Assembly: GCF_013602415.1 (NCBI RefSeq)
Contig: NZ_WPAG02000002.1
Location: 3,723,480 to 3,787,479 of the forward strand
Length of the DNA: 64,000 nucleotides
Source of the DNA: Rhodococcus sp. B50
GTDB taxonomy: Bacteria; Actinomycetota; Actinomycetes; Mycobacteriales; Mycobacteriaceae
Reading direction: 5' to 3'
The translations under genes and the position numbers were made by a program. How positions within the stretch are numbered: position 1 is the stretch's first letter; each line of letters starts with the position of its first letter. The notes below the pieces were generated by a model that searched no databases, had not been told where the DNA came from, and saw only the letters and a program-made list of their open reading frames with translations. Of this stretch, positions 52,034-61,392 are shown piece after piece.

Positions 52034-53785
52034 TCAGCGCTTGGACCGCTGCTTGATGCGCGCGGTGAGCTCCTGCACCTGGTCGTAGACCTTGCGACGC
52101 TCGGTCATTTCCTTGCGAATCTTCTTGTCCGCGTACATGACTGTGGTGTGGTCGCGACCGAAGGTCTGGCCGATCTTCGGCAGCGACAGGTCGGTGAGCT
52201 CGCGGCACAGGTACATCGAGATCTGGCGTGCCTGCGCGAGCGGGCGTGCCTTCCCGGGGCCGCACAGGTCGTCGATCGACGTGCCGAAGTATTCCGCGGT
52301 CACAGCCATGATCGTGGCGGCGTTGATCTCGAGAGCGGACGAGTCCGGCATCAGATCACGCAGCACCACCTCGGCGAGGGTGAGATCGAGTGGCTGCCTG
52401 TTGAGCGAGGCGAAGGCTGTCACTCGGATCAGGGCACCCTCGAGTTCGCGGATGTTGCGTTCGATCCGGCTCGCGATCAGCTCGAGCACGTCGTGCGGCA
52501 CGTTCAGGCCGTCCATGCGCGCCTTCTTCGACAGGATCGCGATGCGCGTCTCGAGTTCCGGCGGCTGGACGTCGGTGATCAGTCCCCACTCGAACCGGGT
52601 CCGCAGCCGTTCCTCGAGCGTCGCGAGCTGCTTGGGTGGGCGGTCGGACGAGACGACGATCTGCTTGTTGGCGTTGTGGAGGGTGTTGAAAGTGTGGAAG
52701 AACTCTTCCTGGATACCTTCCTTGCCCTCGATGAACTGGATGTCGTCGACGAGCAGGATGTCGGTCTCGCGGTAGCGCCGTTTGAACGCGACCTTGCGGT
52801 CGTCGCGGAGGCTGTTGATGAAGTCGTTCGTGAACTCCTCGGTGGAGACGTACTTCACCCGCATCCCTGGGAAGAGCCGCTGTGCATAGTGGCCGGCGGC
52901 GTGCAGCAGATGTGTCTTACCCAGTCCCGACGCACCCCAGATGAACAGCGGGTTGTAGGCCCGTGCCGGCGCTTCGGCGATCGCCACCGCTGCGGCGTGT
53001 GCGAACCGGTTCGACGCACCGATCACGAAGGTGTCGAAGGTGTACTTCGCGTTGAGGCTGCTGCTGCCCATGGGCGGCGTCTCGGGCGGCGGGGGCTGGG
53101 TGAAGTAGGACGGCCACGACTCGCGCACGGCGGTCATCGCCTCCCGGTCGTCGTCGACCTCCTCGAGTTCGCCGTGGTCGGCCTCGAGCATGTCGTGCTC
53201 CCGCGAGGAGAGCAGACGCCGCCGATAGGCGGCACTTTCACCGGGAAGCATGCCGTCGCGCGTGAATCCCCCATCCCTCGGTACGGCGCCGTCCCTCTGC
53301 CCGATGCCGTCCCTGGACACGGCCCCCTCCCGGGGCATCGCACCGTCACGCGGTCCGCCGGCATCGCGGGGCATCGGAGCTTCCCGGCGCAGATCACGGC
53401 TGCGTGACTCCGCGGTGCGCGGACTCACAGGCTGTGCATCGACCGGCAGGCCCTCGAGAGGCAGCGTGTCGCGAGGTTCGGCGTAGGGATCCTCGGCAGG
53501 GTCATCCATACGTTCCCGTGGTTCGACGCGCACACCGAGACCTTCGACCCGGTGACCGAGGTGCCGGTTGAGGGTGCGGAGGATGGGTTCGCGCAGATCG
53601 CGTTCGATCGACTGCTGGGCGAGCGTAGAAGGCACGGAGAGCAGGGCGAATCCCTGGGCGAGCGTGATCGGTTTGACGAGCGCGAGCCATGCCTTCTGGC
53701 TCTTCGTCAGCACTCCGTCGTCGATGGTCAGCTCGGATACGACGTCCGTCCACACATCGGCCAGCGCGTTCGGCTCGTCGCTCAC
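52034..53785 (-). CDS. dnaA: Chromosomal replication initiator DnaA
   Basis: A 583-residue initiator. Domain I (about 1-88) is normal; domain II (about 90-240) is long and includes a repeat region (137-180) with seven to eight PRDG/PREG/SRDG units. The AAA+ domain has Walker A GASGLGKT (284-291), Walker B LLVDDIQF, and domain IV ends with the DnaA signature [17 protein letters not shown] 53785 ([12 protein letters not shown]) follows GGGAGGG and matches the family; the upstream in-frame reading is not conserved. Divergent from rpmH. Confidence 0.97.
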   Translation of the reverse strand: MSDEPNALADVWTDVVSELTIDDGVLTKSQKAWLALVKPITLAQGFALLSVPSTLAQQSIERDLREPILRTLNRHLGHRVEGLGVRVEPRERMDDPAEDPYAEPRDTLPLEGLPVDAQPVSPRTAESRSRDLRREAPMPRDAGGPRDGAMPREGAVSRDGIGQRDGAVPRDGGFTRDGMLPGESAAYRRRLLSSREHDMLEADHGELEEVDDDREAMTAVRESWPSYFTQPPPPETPPMGSSSLNAKYTFDTFVIGASNRFAHAAAVAIAEAPARAYNPLFIWGASGLGKTHLLHAAGHYAQRLFPGMRVKYVSTEEFTNDFINSLRDDRKVAFKRRYRETDILLVDDIQFIEGKEGIQEEFFHTFNTLHNANKQIVVSSDRPPKQLATLEERLRTRFEWGLITDVQPPELETRIAILSKKARMDGLNVPHDVLELIASRIERNIRELEGALIRVTAFASLNRQPLDLTLAEVVLRDLMPDSSALEINAATIMAVTAEYFGTSIDDLCGPGKARPLAQARQISMYLCRELTDLSLPKIGQTFGRDHTTVMYADKKIRKEMTERRKVYDQVQELTARIKQRSKR

Positions 53786-53811
53786 GCAGCTTCCCTCCCT
53801 TTGATCACCGG

Positions 53812-53875
53812 TTTTCCACACGATTATCCACAGGTGTGGACAACCGGGGGAATCACCCGGTGGATGTGTGGATGG
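53812..53875. promoter_or_regulatory. DnaA boxes in the dnaA promoter region
   Basis: Perfect boxes TTATCCACA (53824-53832) and TGTGGACAA (53835-53843) face each other two bases apart, flanked by TTTTCCACA (53812-53820) and TGTGGATGG (53867-53875). They lie 27-90 bases upstream of dnaA, suitable for autoregulation and possibly part of the origin. The remaining dnaA-rpmH gap (53876-54370) showed only the promoter below. Confidence 0.85.
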
Positions 53876-54210
53876 GAGGTGTGTATTCGCTCAGCGGGCT
53901 CGTCGGCCTGGCCGGTCTGCGGGGATCAGTGTGACACACGGTGCGATGCGATCCGGGCACGTACTCCGCGAATGTGCACCGGAGAGCTGCGCGACGGCGC
54001 CCGGGCAGGCGCGGGGCAGCGGGCCGTCACCGGCCGGCACATCGTCGTCGAACGGAGCGTGACGCGGGACTGCACAGGTAGTCGCGATGCGCCGTCGAAG
54101 ACATGGCCCACAGCGTACCCGAGCTGTGGGACGGATCACATACCTTCTCGGGGTGTAGTTTTCGTCGACGTGCCCGGCGTGTCGCGTTGATTGCCGGTGA
54201 TGGTCGCGGT

Positions 54211-54239
54211 TTGATTTCGCGCCCGCGTCCGAGTAGCCT
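54211..54239 (+). promoter_or_regulatory. Candidate rpmH promoter
   Basis: TTGATT (54211-54216) and TAGCCT (54234-54239) are separated by 17 bases, fitting an actinobacterial sigma-A promoter (TTGNNN, TANNNT). It is about 130 bases upstream of rpmH. Judged by eye only. Confidence 0.4.
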
Positions 54240-54370
54240 CGAACAGTCACTCATACTGAGGTGATGGGTTCGTCCTGCTCTTCCGGGCAATCGGATCCTG
54301 CGAATTCACGTACACGTTGGAACGACGGTGCTCACCCGCGCCGTCGCAGAATTATCGAGGAGTGTCGACC

Positions 54371-54514
54371 GTGGCCAAGGGCAAGCGGACGTTCCAGCCG
54401 AACAACCGACGCCGCGCGCGCGTTCACGGCTTCCGTCTCCGGATGCGGACCCGTGCGGGTCGCGCAATCGTTTCGGCGCGTCGCCGTAAGGGCCGCGCTT
54501 CTCTCACCGCCTGA
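54371..54514 (+). CDS. rpmH: 50S ribosomal protein L34
   Basis: A 47-residue basic protein, [20 protein letters not shown]..., identical in length to mycobacterial L34 and nearly identical in sequence. GTG 54371 follows GAGGAG at about nine bases. Starts the rpmH-rnpA-yidD-yidC-jag run. Confidence 0.97.
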   Translation: MAKGKRTFQPNNRRRARVHGFRLRMRTRAGRAIVSARRRKGRASLTA

Positions 54515-54534
54515 TTCCCTAACGGGAGCTCGGG

Positions 54535-54930
54535 GTGCTACCTGAGCCGTATCGACTGCGGCGCCACTCGGATTTCTCGGACACCGTCCGCCGGGGGCGT
54601 CGTCAGGGGCGGCGGGATCTGGTCGTTCACGTTCTCGAACGCGATCGCACCGAGTCCTTGGTGAGTGTCGGCGGTCCGCGTTTCGGACTGGTCGTGAGCA
54701 AGGCTGTCGGGCCGGCGGTGATTCGACATCGAGTCGCACGCCGGCTTCGTCATATCTGTGCAGGTCTCGTCGACGCTCTGCCCTCCGAGACCGACATCGT
54801 GCTGCGCGCACTACCCGGTGCCGCCACCGCGGAGTCCCGCGAGCTCGACAAGCAGGTGCGGTCGGGCCTCGCCCGCCTCGGGTTGCTCGACTCCGCTGCT
54901 CCGGCCCCGGGTGGGAGTGTTCGCGCATGA
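54535..54930 (+). CDS. rnpA: Ribonuclease P protein component
   Basis: A 131-residue basic protein with the RNase P signature [24 protein letters not shown] (a GTG start at 54535 after GGGAG). It assists the RNA subunit in maturing tRNA 5' ends. Twenty bases after rpmH; its stop overlaps yidD by four bases. Confidence 0.94.
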   Translation: MLPEPYRLRRHSDFSDTVRRGRRQGRRDLVVHVLERDRTESLVSVGGPRFGLVVSKAVGPAVIRHRVARRLRHICAGLVDALPSETDIVLRALPGAATAESRELDKQVRSGLARLGLLDSAAPAPGGSVRA

Positions 54931-55217
54931 ACGAGCCGGAGCCGAGATCGTGGTGGCGATCGCTGCGGTCCGCCCCGGCCCGGGCACTGATCTTCTGTAT
55001 CGAGCTCTATCGCACCTATGTGTCGCCCACGCGGATGCCGACCTGCCGATTCACCCCGACATGCAGTGAGTACGCCGTGGAGGCGCTGCGCACGCGGGGT
55101 GTCGTCGTCGGTTCGGTCCTGGCATCGGTGAGACTGCTCAAGTGTGGCCCCTGGCACCCTGGTGGGTGGGATCCGGTACCCGAACGGAAACATCGGTCGT
55201 CCCCAGTGGGTACCTGA
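54927..55217 (+). CDS. yidD: Membrane protein insertion efficiency factor YidD
   Basis: A 96-residue small amphipathic protein with [20 protein letters not shown] and SEYAVEALR, the diagnostic Cys-containing YidD region, and [14 protein letters not shown]. It aids YidC-mediated insertion. Overlaps rnpA (ATGA). Confidence 0.95.
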   Translation: MNEPEPRSWWRSLRSAPARALIFCIELYRTYVSPTRMPTCRFTPTCSEYAVEALRTRGVVVGSVLASVRLLKCGPWHPGGWDPVPERKHRSSPVGT

Positions 55218-55286
55218 CCGGAGCCGAGACCCGAGACCGACGCCTCTTCGTGGCGATCATGGACGACCAGAGGAGTACATAGAGCC

Positions 55287-56390
55287 GTGCTCGACTTCAT
55301 CTACTATCCCGTGTCCTGGATCCTGTGGGTCTGGCACAAAGTCTTCGCCGCGATCCCGTTCCTGGGTCCTGACAGCGGCTGGACCTGGGCGCTGTCGGTG
55401 GTGTTCCTCGTGTTCACCCTCCGCGCGATCCTGTACAAGCCGTTCGTCAAGCAGGTGCGCACCACGCGCCAGATGCAGGAACTGCAGCCGCAGATCAAGG
55501 CGCTCCAGAAGAAGTACGCCAAGGACCGGCAGCGCCAGGCACTCGAGATGCAGAAGCTCCAGAAGGAGCACGGCTTCAACCCGCTGATGGGCTGCCTGCC
55601 TGTTCTGCTGCAGGTTCCGGTGTTCATCGGCCTGTTCCACGTGCTGCGTTCGTTCAACCGCACCGGTACCGGTTTCGGCCAGCTCGGACTGACTCCCGAG
55701 CAGAATGCGCAGCTCGGTAACTACGCCTTCAGCCCGGAGGACGTCCAGTCCTTCCTCAGTGCCCGTCTGTTCGGCGCTCCGATCTCGTCGTGGATCACAC
55801 AGCCGATGGCATCGCTCGAAGCCTTCGCGCCGTTCGGTGGCATTCCGTCTCGCTGGGAGATCGCTGCCGTCGCTGTGCCGCTGATGATCGTCGCCGGTGT
55901 CGCCACGCACTTCAATGCTCGCGCCTCGGTCTCGCGTCAGAGCGCACAGGCCGCCGCGAATCCGCAGGCCGCGATCATGAACAAGCTGGCCCTGTACGTC
56001 TTCCCGCTGGGTGTGCTCGTCGGTGGCCCGTTCCTGCCGATCGCCGTCATCATCTACTGGGTCAGCAACAACATCTGGACGTACGGACAGCAGCACCTCG
56101 TCTTCCGACGTATCGACAAGGAGGAAGAGGAGAAGAAGGCTGCGGCCCTGGCACGCCGGAACGAGAACGCACCGAAGCCGGGTGCCCGACCCGACAAGTC
56201 CAAGAAGAAGGGCACGGCCGCAGCGGCAGTGTCCGATGCCGGTGACGCCACGGTCGAGGAGACCGGCGAAGTGTCGCTGCAGAAGGACTCCGCGAGCGAC
56301 GCGGACACGGCGGCGTCTGCGCCGAAGTCCGGTGCGTCCGCTCCCAAGCCGGGCAGCCGCCCCAAGAACTCCAAGCGCAAGCGGCGCTGA
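55287..56390 (+). CDS. yidC: Membrane protein insertase YidC
   Basis: A 367-residue YidC/Oxa1 insertase with a first helix, a cytoplasmic coiled coil (about 60-95: [20 protein letters not shown]), and the conserved region [20 protein letters not shown], then three further helices (to about 270) and a long basic tail rich in Lys, Ala and Pro. GTG 55287. It inserts and folds inner-membrane proteins. Confidence 0.95.
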   Translation: MLDFIYYPVSWILWVWHKVFAAIPFLGPDSGWTWALSVVFLVFTLRAILYKPFVKQVRTTRQMQELQPQIKALQKKYAKDRQRQALEMQKLQKEHGFNPLMGCLPVLLQVPVFIGLFHVLRSFNRTGTGFGQLGLTPEQNAQLGNYAFSPEDVQSFLSARLFGAPISSWITQPMASLEAFAPFGGIPSRWEIAAVAVPLMIVAGVATHFNARASVSRQSAQAAANPQAAIMNKLALYVFPLGVLVGGPFLPIAVIIYWVSNNIWTYGQQHLVFRRIDKEEEEKKAAALARRNENAPKPGARPDKSKKKGTAAAAVSDAGDATVEETGEVSLQKDSASDADTAASAPKSGASAPKPGSRPKNSKRKRR

Positions 56391-56412
56391 CCGAAGTAGA
56401 AGAGAGCTGAAC

Positions 56413-56961
56413 ATGGCCAGTGACCTGGACAAGGTGGAAGAGGACCTCGCGGTGGCACCCGAGGAGAGCGACACCGCGGCGGACGCCGATCTCGATGACG
56501 ACGATTACCTCATCGAAGAAGGCGAAATCGCCGGCGACTACCTCGAGCAGTTGCTCGATGTTCTCGATTTCGACGGCGACATCGACCTCGACGTCGAGGG
56601 CGACCGTGCGGTCGTGAGCATCGACGGCGGCAAGGATCTCACCAAGCTGGTGGGTCGCAACGGAGAGGTTCTCGACGCTCTGCAGGAACTCACCCGCCTC
56701 GCCGTGCAGCAGGCGACCGGCGAGCGCAGCAAGCTCATGCTCGATATCGCTGGGTGGCGCGCGGGTAAGCGCAACGAACTCTCCTCGCTGGGTGCGTCGG
56801 CCGCGAAGCGCGTGCTCGAGTCCGGTAAGCGCGAAGAGCTCGAGCCGATGACGCCGTTCGAGCGCAAGATCGTGCACGACGCCGTGGCGAAGATCGACGG
56901 TGTGTCCAGCGAGAGCGAGGGTGCGGAGCCGAACCGCCGTGTGGTGATCGTCAAGGATTGA
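56413..56961 (+). CDS. jag: Jag/KhpB-type RNA-binding protein (KH plus R3H)
   Basis: A 182-residue protein with an acidic N-terminus, a KH-like domain (about 38-110; [15 protein letters not shown]) and an R3H domain (about 115-178; [13 protein letters not shown]). It binds RNA and in Gram-positives is KhpB/Jag. ATG 56413, 22 bases after yidC, preceded by AGAGAG. Terminator follows. Confidence 0.94.
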   Translation: MASDLDKVEEDLAVAPEESDTAADADLDDDDYLIEEGEIAGDYLEQLLDVLDFDGDIDLDVEGDRAVVSIDGGKDLTKLVGRNGEVLDALQELTRLAVQQATGERSKLMLDIAGWRAGKRNELSSLGASAAKRVLESGKREELEPMTPFERKIVHDAVAKIDGVSSESEGAEPNRRVVIVKD

Positions 56962-56971
56962 GTCGGTCGGC

Positions 56972-57007
56972 CGAAGAGGGACTCTGCGTCGTCAGGGTCC
57001 CTCTTCG
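56972..57007 (+). terminator. Terminator after jag
   Basis: CGAAGAGGGAC (56972-56982) pairs with GTCCCTCTTCG (56997-57007) with a 14-base loop, followed by CUUUUCG. Just upstream of rsmG. Confidence 0.8.
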
Positions 57008-57064
57008 CTTTTCGTACTGATGCTGTGGACCCCGATGTTGTCTCGGGTGGACCGACAGGAAAGG

Positions 57065-57745
57065 ATGTTTCACGTGGAACAGCACGAGGCGGAACTGTCG
57101 GCGATCGCGCAGCAGGTGTTCGGGGATCGAATCGAACTTGCCGAGCGGTACCACCAGTCGTTGTCGACGGCAGGCGTCGAACGGGGACTCATCGGGCCGC
57201 GCGAGGTACCGCGCCTGTGGGAACGACACATTCTCAATTGCGCCGTGGTGGGCGAACTCATCCAGGAGGGTGAGACGGTCGTCGACGTGGGCAGCGGTGC
57301 CGGCCTGCCGGGCATCCCTCTCGCGCTCGCCCGCCCCGACCTGCAGGTCACTCTCGTCGAGCCGCTTCTGCGTCGCACCGTCTATCTGGCGGAGTTCGTG
57401 GAATCCAACGGGATCGAGAATGTCCTCGTCGTCCGCGGCCGAGCCGAGCAGCCGAGCGTGCTCCAGGAAGCCGGCGGTGCGGACGTCGTCACCTCGCGTG
57501 CCGTTGCACCTCTCGCGAAACTCGCCAAGTGGTCGCTGCCCCTCGTCCATGAGGGAGGCCGGATGTTGGCATTGAAGGGATCGTCCGCTCGAGAAGAGAT
57601 CGAACGGGATCACGACGAACTCACCCGCCTGGGCGCCGGCAATCTCGAGGTGCTCGAGTGCGGGGGTGATCTTCTTCCGGTACCCACGCTCGTCGTCAAG
57701 GCCGAGAGAATGGCGCGTCCGGCGAGGCGCCGCAAAAAGCGCTGA
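57065..57745 (+). CDS. rsmG: 16S rRNA (guanine527-N7)-methyltransferase RsmG
   Basis: A 226-residue SAM methyltransferase (GidB family) with [18 protein letters not shown] (motif I, about 75-92), LVEPLLRR, and [12 protein letters not shown]. It methylates G527 in 16S rRNA. ATG 57065 (MFHVEQ) lies in a parS site, which encodes those residues; GTG 57074 is the alternative start with better spacing from AGGAAAGG. A terminator at 57774 follows. Confidence 0.95.
   Translation: MFHVEQHEAELSAIAQQVFGDRIELAERYHQSLSTAGVERGLIGPREVPRLWERHILNCAVVGELIQEGETVVDVGSGAGLPGIPLALARPDLQVTLVEPLLRRTVYLAEFVESNGIENVLVVRGRAEQPSVLQEAGGADVVTSRAVAPLAKLAKWSLPLVHEGGRMLALKGSSAREEIERDHDELTRLGAGNLEVLECGGDLLPVPTLVVKAERMARPARRRKKR
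57066..57081. promoter_or_regulatory. parS-like site at the rsmG start
   Basis: TGTTTCACGTGGAACA matches the consensus in 15 of 16 positions (one mismatch). It overlaps the start codons of rsmG and encodes FHVEQ. Confidence 0.85.
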
Positions 57746-57773
57746 TTCGGAATCGGTCGTTCAGCAGTTACTG

Positions 57774-57812
57774 CAACACCCTCCCCTCCCCCACCGGGTC
57801 GGGAGGGTGTTG
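57774..57812 (+). terminator. Terminator after rsmG
   Basis: CAACACCCTCCC (57774-57785) pairs with GGGAGGGTGTTG (57801-57812), a 12-bp stem with a 15-base loop, followed by UCGUU. Confidence 0.85.
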
Positions 57813-57814
57813 TC

Positions 57815-58077
57815 GTTCCGAGGCGACTCGGTGCCGACTCGAGGACTTTACTCGAGTGCTTTTCCGGGTCGGAAGGGCCGTTCCGGGTGTTGTCACACCA
57901 GACCCATTCACCCCAGGGAGTTTCGTCACTGTGATGCTTCATGCAAGTTCGCATACGCATTCTCGGAAAGTGTTTCTGCACAATAGGTTTCGAAATAATT
58001 TCATGAATATTGTTGCAACACAGAATGTCTCTTTTTCACTCTCCATTCGTCCCGAGCTCTCAACTGAGTGCTCCTGT
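57815..58077. other. A+T-rich intergenic stretch upstream of parA
   Basis: Within the 620-base rsmG-parA gap, 57961-58050 is 32 G/C of 90 (about 36%), strikingly low for this chromosome. No clear gene: a 77-codon frame from 57856 exists but has no ribosome site or family match. Two CTCGAG sites occur at 57838 and 57852. The parS cluster follows directly. This could be a nucleoid-protein site, a promoter region or a remnant. Confidence 0.6.
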
Positions 58078-58153
58078 CGTTTCACGTGAAACATGACGCC
58101 TCCCCTCGATGTGTTTCACGTGAAACAATCGCCGCGTCGTTTCACGTGAAACC
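58078..58153. promoter_or_regulatory. parS cluster (three sites) upstream of parA
   Basis: CGTTTCACGTGAAACA (58078-58093), perfect TGTTTCACGTGAAACA (58112-58127) and CGTTTCACGTGAAACC (58138-58153) lie 34 and 26 bases apart. They form the main ParB-loading centre near oriC. Confidence 0.95.
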
Positions 58154-58365
58154 TCCCCCGGCCATGTCGCCGACGGATCCTGGAATGCGGATGGAATACT
58201 GAACCAAACCGAGAATGCGTGCGCGTGGTCGGGAGGCGGGGGCAGCTCCGGGTCCGGCACTCGCATTCTCTCTTCGGCGCCTCGACCCGGCCTTCGAAGT
58301 CGCGACCGGGAAGCGACGAGGATGTAGCGTGCGAACCGAGCGGATCTACGTGTAAGGAGTGTTCT

Positions 58366-59337
58366 ATGACGGGTGGATCTGAATCCGCTGTTTCACGTGA
58401 AACCGGAGGCGTCGAGGACGATTTCTCCCCCGTGCCCTTCGACGGTTTCTCCGCTATCGACACACCTATCGGGGCGGCTGCTCATCGCGCCACCCAGGTC
58501 CTGCATCCGAGCGAGGCAAACTCTCTGCCCAAGCCTCGCGAGCGTCGAGTCTTCACGATCGCCAACCAGAAGGGCGGGGTGGGTAAGACCACTACGGCGG
58601 TGAATATCGCCTCCGCTCTCGCCGTTCAGGGTCTGTCCGTGCTCGTCGTCGACCTCGATCCGCAGGGCAATGCGAGCACCGCGTTGGGTGTGCCGCACCA
58701 CTCCGGTATTCCCTCGAGTTACGAGATCCTCCTCGGGGAGATCAGCGCTGCCGAGGCCGTGCAGCAGAGTCCCCACAACGAGCGTCTCTTCTGCATCCCC
58801 GCGACCATCGACCTCGCGGGTGCGGAGATCGAACTGGTCTCGATGGTGGCGCGAGAGAACCGTCTCCGGAACGCCCTCACGAAGAAAGCTCTCGGCGATC
58901 GCGACTTCGACTACGTGATCATCGACTGTCCGCCCTCCCTCGGTTTGCTCACGGTCAACGCGCTCGTCGCCGCGAAGGAGGTCCTCATCCCCATCCAGTG
59001 CGAGTACTACGCACTCGAGGGTGTCGGGCAGCTCCTGCGCAACATCGAACTCGTCCAGTCGCACCTCAACCCCGAACTGCACGTCTCGACCGTTCTCCTG
59101 ACGATGTACGACGGGCGAACCAAGCTGGCCGATCAGGTCGCCGCGGAGGTGCGTGCCCACTTCGGCAGCGCAGTACTGCGTGCCGTCATCCCCCGGAGCG
59201 TGAAGGTTTCCGAAGCTCCCGGTTACGGCATGACAGTTCTCGACTACGATCCTGGATCGCGCGGCGCGATGAGCTACCTCGACGCCGGGCGCGAGTTGGC
59301 GGCACGCGGGGCACACGAGAATCAGGGGAACGGATGA
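58366..59337 (+). CDS. parA: Chromosome partitioning ATPase ParA
   Basis: A 323-residue ParA/Soj ATPase. An N-terminal extension (about 1-60) precedes the deviant Walker [10 protein letters not shown] (about 69-77), DLDPQGNAS and [12 protein letters not shown]. It drives origin segregation with ParB-parS. ATG 58366 follows AAGGAG by seven bases. A parS site lies within its first codons. Overlaps parB (ATGA). Confidence 0.96.
   Translation: MTGGSESAVSRETGGVEDDFSPVPFDGFSAIDTPIGAAAHRATQVLHPSEANSLPKPRERRVFTIANQKGGVGKTTTAVNIASALAVQGLSVLVVDLDPQGNASTALGVPHHSGIPSSYEILLGEISAAEAVQQSPHNERLFCIPATIDLAGAEIELVSMVARENRLRNALTKKALGDRDFDYVIIDCPPSLGLLTVNALVAAKEVLIPIQCEYYALEGVGQLLRNIELVQSHLNPELHVSTVLLTMYDGRTKLADQVAAEVRAHFGSAVLRAVIPRSVKVSEAPGYGMTVLDYDPGSRGAMSYLDAGRELAARGAHENQGNG
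58389..58404. promoter_or_regulatory. parS-like site inside the 5' end of parA
   Basis: TGTTTCACGTGAAACC (15 of 16 match) lies 23 bases into parA and encodes VSRET. Confidence 0.9.
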
Positions 59338-60545
59338 GCGCGACACGTAAAGGCGGGCTCGGTCGAGGTCTGGCAGCTCTCATCCCTACCGGGCCGCCGG
59401 TGGACGCCGAGCAGAAGCCGACCCCCGCTGCTACGACCGCTACGGCCACCGCTCCGGTCAAGACGGACTCGGTTGCCCCTGCGCCGACCGAGCCCGCAGC
59501 GTCCGTACCGGCGAAGCCTGCTGCGGGCGGGCAGCCCAAGTCGGCCGCTGCGCGTCGCGCGGCTTCGTCGGTCCTGAACCTGCCGTCGTCCGGTCTGGGC
59601 ACGGCCGCTGCCGACGTCATCATCGGCGACGGCAAGCCGCCGGCGCCCGCCTCCCCGGCAGAGCCGGTCGAGGACGAAGCGGCACGAGCGTCCGGAGCGG
59701 CGTCCGAGAGCGAACTCCTCCCCTCCCCCACCGGAGCGGTCTATCTCGAGATCCCGATCGGCCGGATCGAACCCAATCCGAAGCAGCCGCGTCAGGTCTT
59801 CGACGAGGAAGCACTCGCGGAGCTCGTCCACTCCGTCCGTGAGTTCGGGCTCATGCAGCCGGTCGTGGTTCGCCGTCTCGACGGCGACCGCTTCCAGCTC
59901 GTGATGGGCGAACGTCGCTGGCGTGCCGTCCAGGAAGCAGGGCTCGACACGATCCCCGCGATCGTGCGCGACACCGAAGACGAGTCGTTGTTGCGCGACG
60001 CGCTGCTCGAGAACATCCACCGGGTACAGCTCAACCCACTCGAAGAGGCAGCGGCGTATCAGCAGTTGCTCGAGGAGTTCGAGGTCACCCACGAGGAACT
60101 TGCGGGCCGACTCGGGCGATCGCGCCCGGTCATCACGAACATGATCCGCTTGCTCAAGCTGCCGGTCGCGGTGCAGCGACGGGTGGCGGCCGGGGTGCTG
60201 TCGGCCGGGCACGCGCGCGCTCTGCTGGCGCTCGAGGCCGGTGCCGACGCCCAGGAAGCACTCGCCGCACGCATCGTCGCCGAGGGCCTGTCCGTGCGCG
60301 CGACGGAAGAAGCTGTCGTGCTCGCCAACCGCAACGACACCCCTGACGCTCCGCAGCAGAAGCGCCGGAAGCCCATCCAGATGCCCGGCTTGCAGGACGT
60401 CGCGGAGCGCCTGTCGAATTCCTTCGACACGCGAGTCACCGTGAGTCTCGGCAAGCGCAAGGGCAAGATCGTGGTGGAGTTCGGTTCGGTCGACGACCTC
60501 GAACGCATCGTGAAGATGATGGAGTCGCAGACCGACCTTCCTTGA
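59334..60545 (+). CDS. parB: Chromosome partitioning protein ParB
   Basis: A 403-residue CTPase/DNA-binding protein. [18 protein letters not shown] is the ParA-contact N-terminus; a long Ala/Pro linker (about 25-135) precedes the ParB/Srx domain (about 140-230; [22 protein letters not shown]), the HTH (about 240-300; [25 protein letters not shown]) and the C-terminal dimer domain. Binds parS sites. The extended linker is typical for actinobacteria. Confidence 0.96.
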   Translation: MSATRKGGLGRGLAALIPTGPPVDAEQKPTPAATTATATAPVKTDSVAPAPTEPAASVPAKPAAGGQPKSAAARRAASSVLNLPSSGLGTAAADVIIGDGKPPAPASPAEPVEDEAARASGAASESELLPSPTGAVYLEIPIGRIEPNPKQPRQVFDEEALAELVHSVREFGLMQPVVVRRLDGDRFQLVMGERRWRAVQEAGLDTIPAIVRDTEDESLLRDALLENIHRVQLNPLEEAAAYQQLLEEFEVTHEELAGRLGRSRPVITNMIRLLKLPVAVQRRVAAGVLSAGHARALLALEAGADAQEALAARIVAEGLSVRATEEAVVLANRNDTPDAPQQKRRKPIQMPGLQDVAERLSNSFDTRVTVSLGKRKGKIVVEFGSVDDLERIVKMMESQTDLP

Positions 60546-60603
60546 CTCCTCGTCGGAGCAGGACAACAGTCTGTAGACGAAAGACGTGGAGGCGAACTAT
60601 CCC

Positions 60604-61293
60604 GTGTCGACTCGAGTGTCACCGCTCACGCTGAGTGGGATCGAGCAGTTACCTGCTCATGCGCGACGGTGCGTGTTCTGGGAGATCGATCCCGCCGCGT
60701 CACCCGACCTGCAACACTTCGCCGACCCCGAATTCGAGAAGGAAGCATGGCTGTCCATGGTCCTTCTCGAGTGGGGTTCGTGCGGCCAGATCGCGACGAT
60801 CGGCGACAAGGCTGCGGGGTGCGCGCTCTATGCTCCCCCGGGAATGGTTCCTCGCTCTCAGGCCTTCCCCACCGCACCCGTCAGCGCCGACGCGATCCTG
60901 CTGACGTCCATGCGGACCGAGCCGCACGCCGCCGACCTGGACGTCGGAGCCGACCTCATCCGGGGTGTCGTCGCCGATCTCGTCCGACGCAATGTTCGTG
61001 CCATCGAAGCCTTCGGAATCCGGCGCGGCGCGGAGGCGGAGGCGAGCGATGTGCCGCACGCGACGGCCGCACTCGGATGTTCCGACACGGAATGCATGAT
61101 CGACGCCGATTTCCTCGAAGACATGGGCTTCGAGGTCGTCGCACCGCATCACCGGTATCCGCGTCTGCGTCTCGAACTCGACCGTGACCACGAATGGAAG
61201 GTCGCCGTGGAGGCCGCGCTCGACAGGCTCCTCGAGGAGTCCTCCCTCACCGTCGCGGACCTGACCGCAGGTTCGCCGGTGGGCGCCCACTGA
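60604..61293 (+). CDS. GNAT-family N-acetyltransferase
   Basis: A 229-residue protein at the position of the mycobacterial gene between parB and cwlM. The N-terminus contains RCVFWEIDPAASPDL and EKEAWLSMVLLEWGSCGQ; a GNAT-like acetyl-CoA region is suggested by AGCALYAPPG and DLIRGVVADLVRRNVRAIEAFG. The P-loop is degenerate by eye. GTG 60604 (VSTRVSPL) is used because GGAGG lies 11 bases upstream; GTG 60586 is an alternative. Substrate unknown. Confidence 0.8.
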   Translation: MSTRVSPLTLSGIEQLPAHARRCVFWEIDPAASPDLQHFADPEFEKEAWLSMVLLEWGSCGQIATIGDKAAGCALYAPPGMVPRSQAFPTAPVSADAILLTSMRTEPHAADLDVGADLIRGVVADLVRRNVRAIEAFGIRRGAEAEASDVPHATAALGCSDTECMIDADFLEDMGFEVVAPHHRYPRLRLELDRDHEWKVAVEAALDRLLEESSLTVADLTAGSPVGAH

Positions 61294-61325
61294 CGTCCTC
61301 CCGAGCATCGACCGTCCTTTCGGAC

Positions 61326-61381
61326 ACAGACGAGAAAAGGACCACCCCGCAAACTCTGCGGGCGGTCCTTTTCTCGTCTGT
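61326..61381. terminator. Large bidirectional terminator
   Basis: ACAGACGAGAAAAGGACC pairs with GGTCCTTTTCTCGTCTGT through a long stem continued by CCGCA/TGCGG around a short loop. It ends both the parAB-side unit and the convergent cwlM unit. Confidence 0.9.
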
Positions 61382-61392
61382 GCGGGGGCCGG

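Noticed and set aside
57856..58089. Plus-strand 77-codon frame before parA
   Set aside because: Lies in the A+T-rich stretch and runs into parS; no ribosome site and no recognisable protein pattern.
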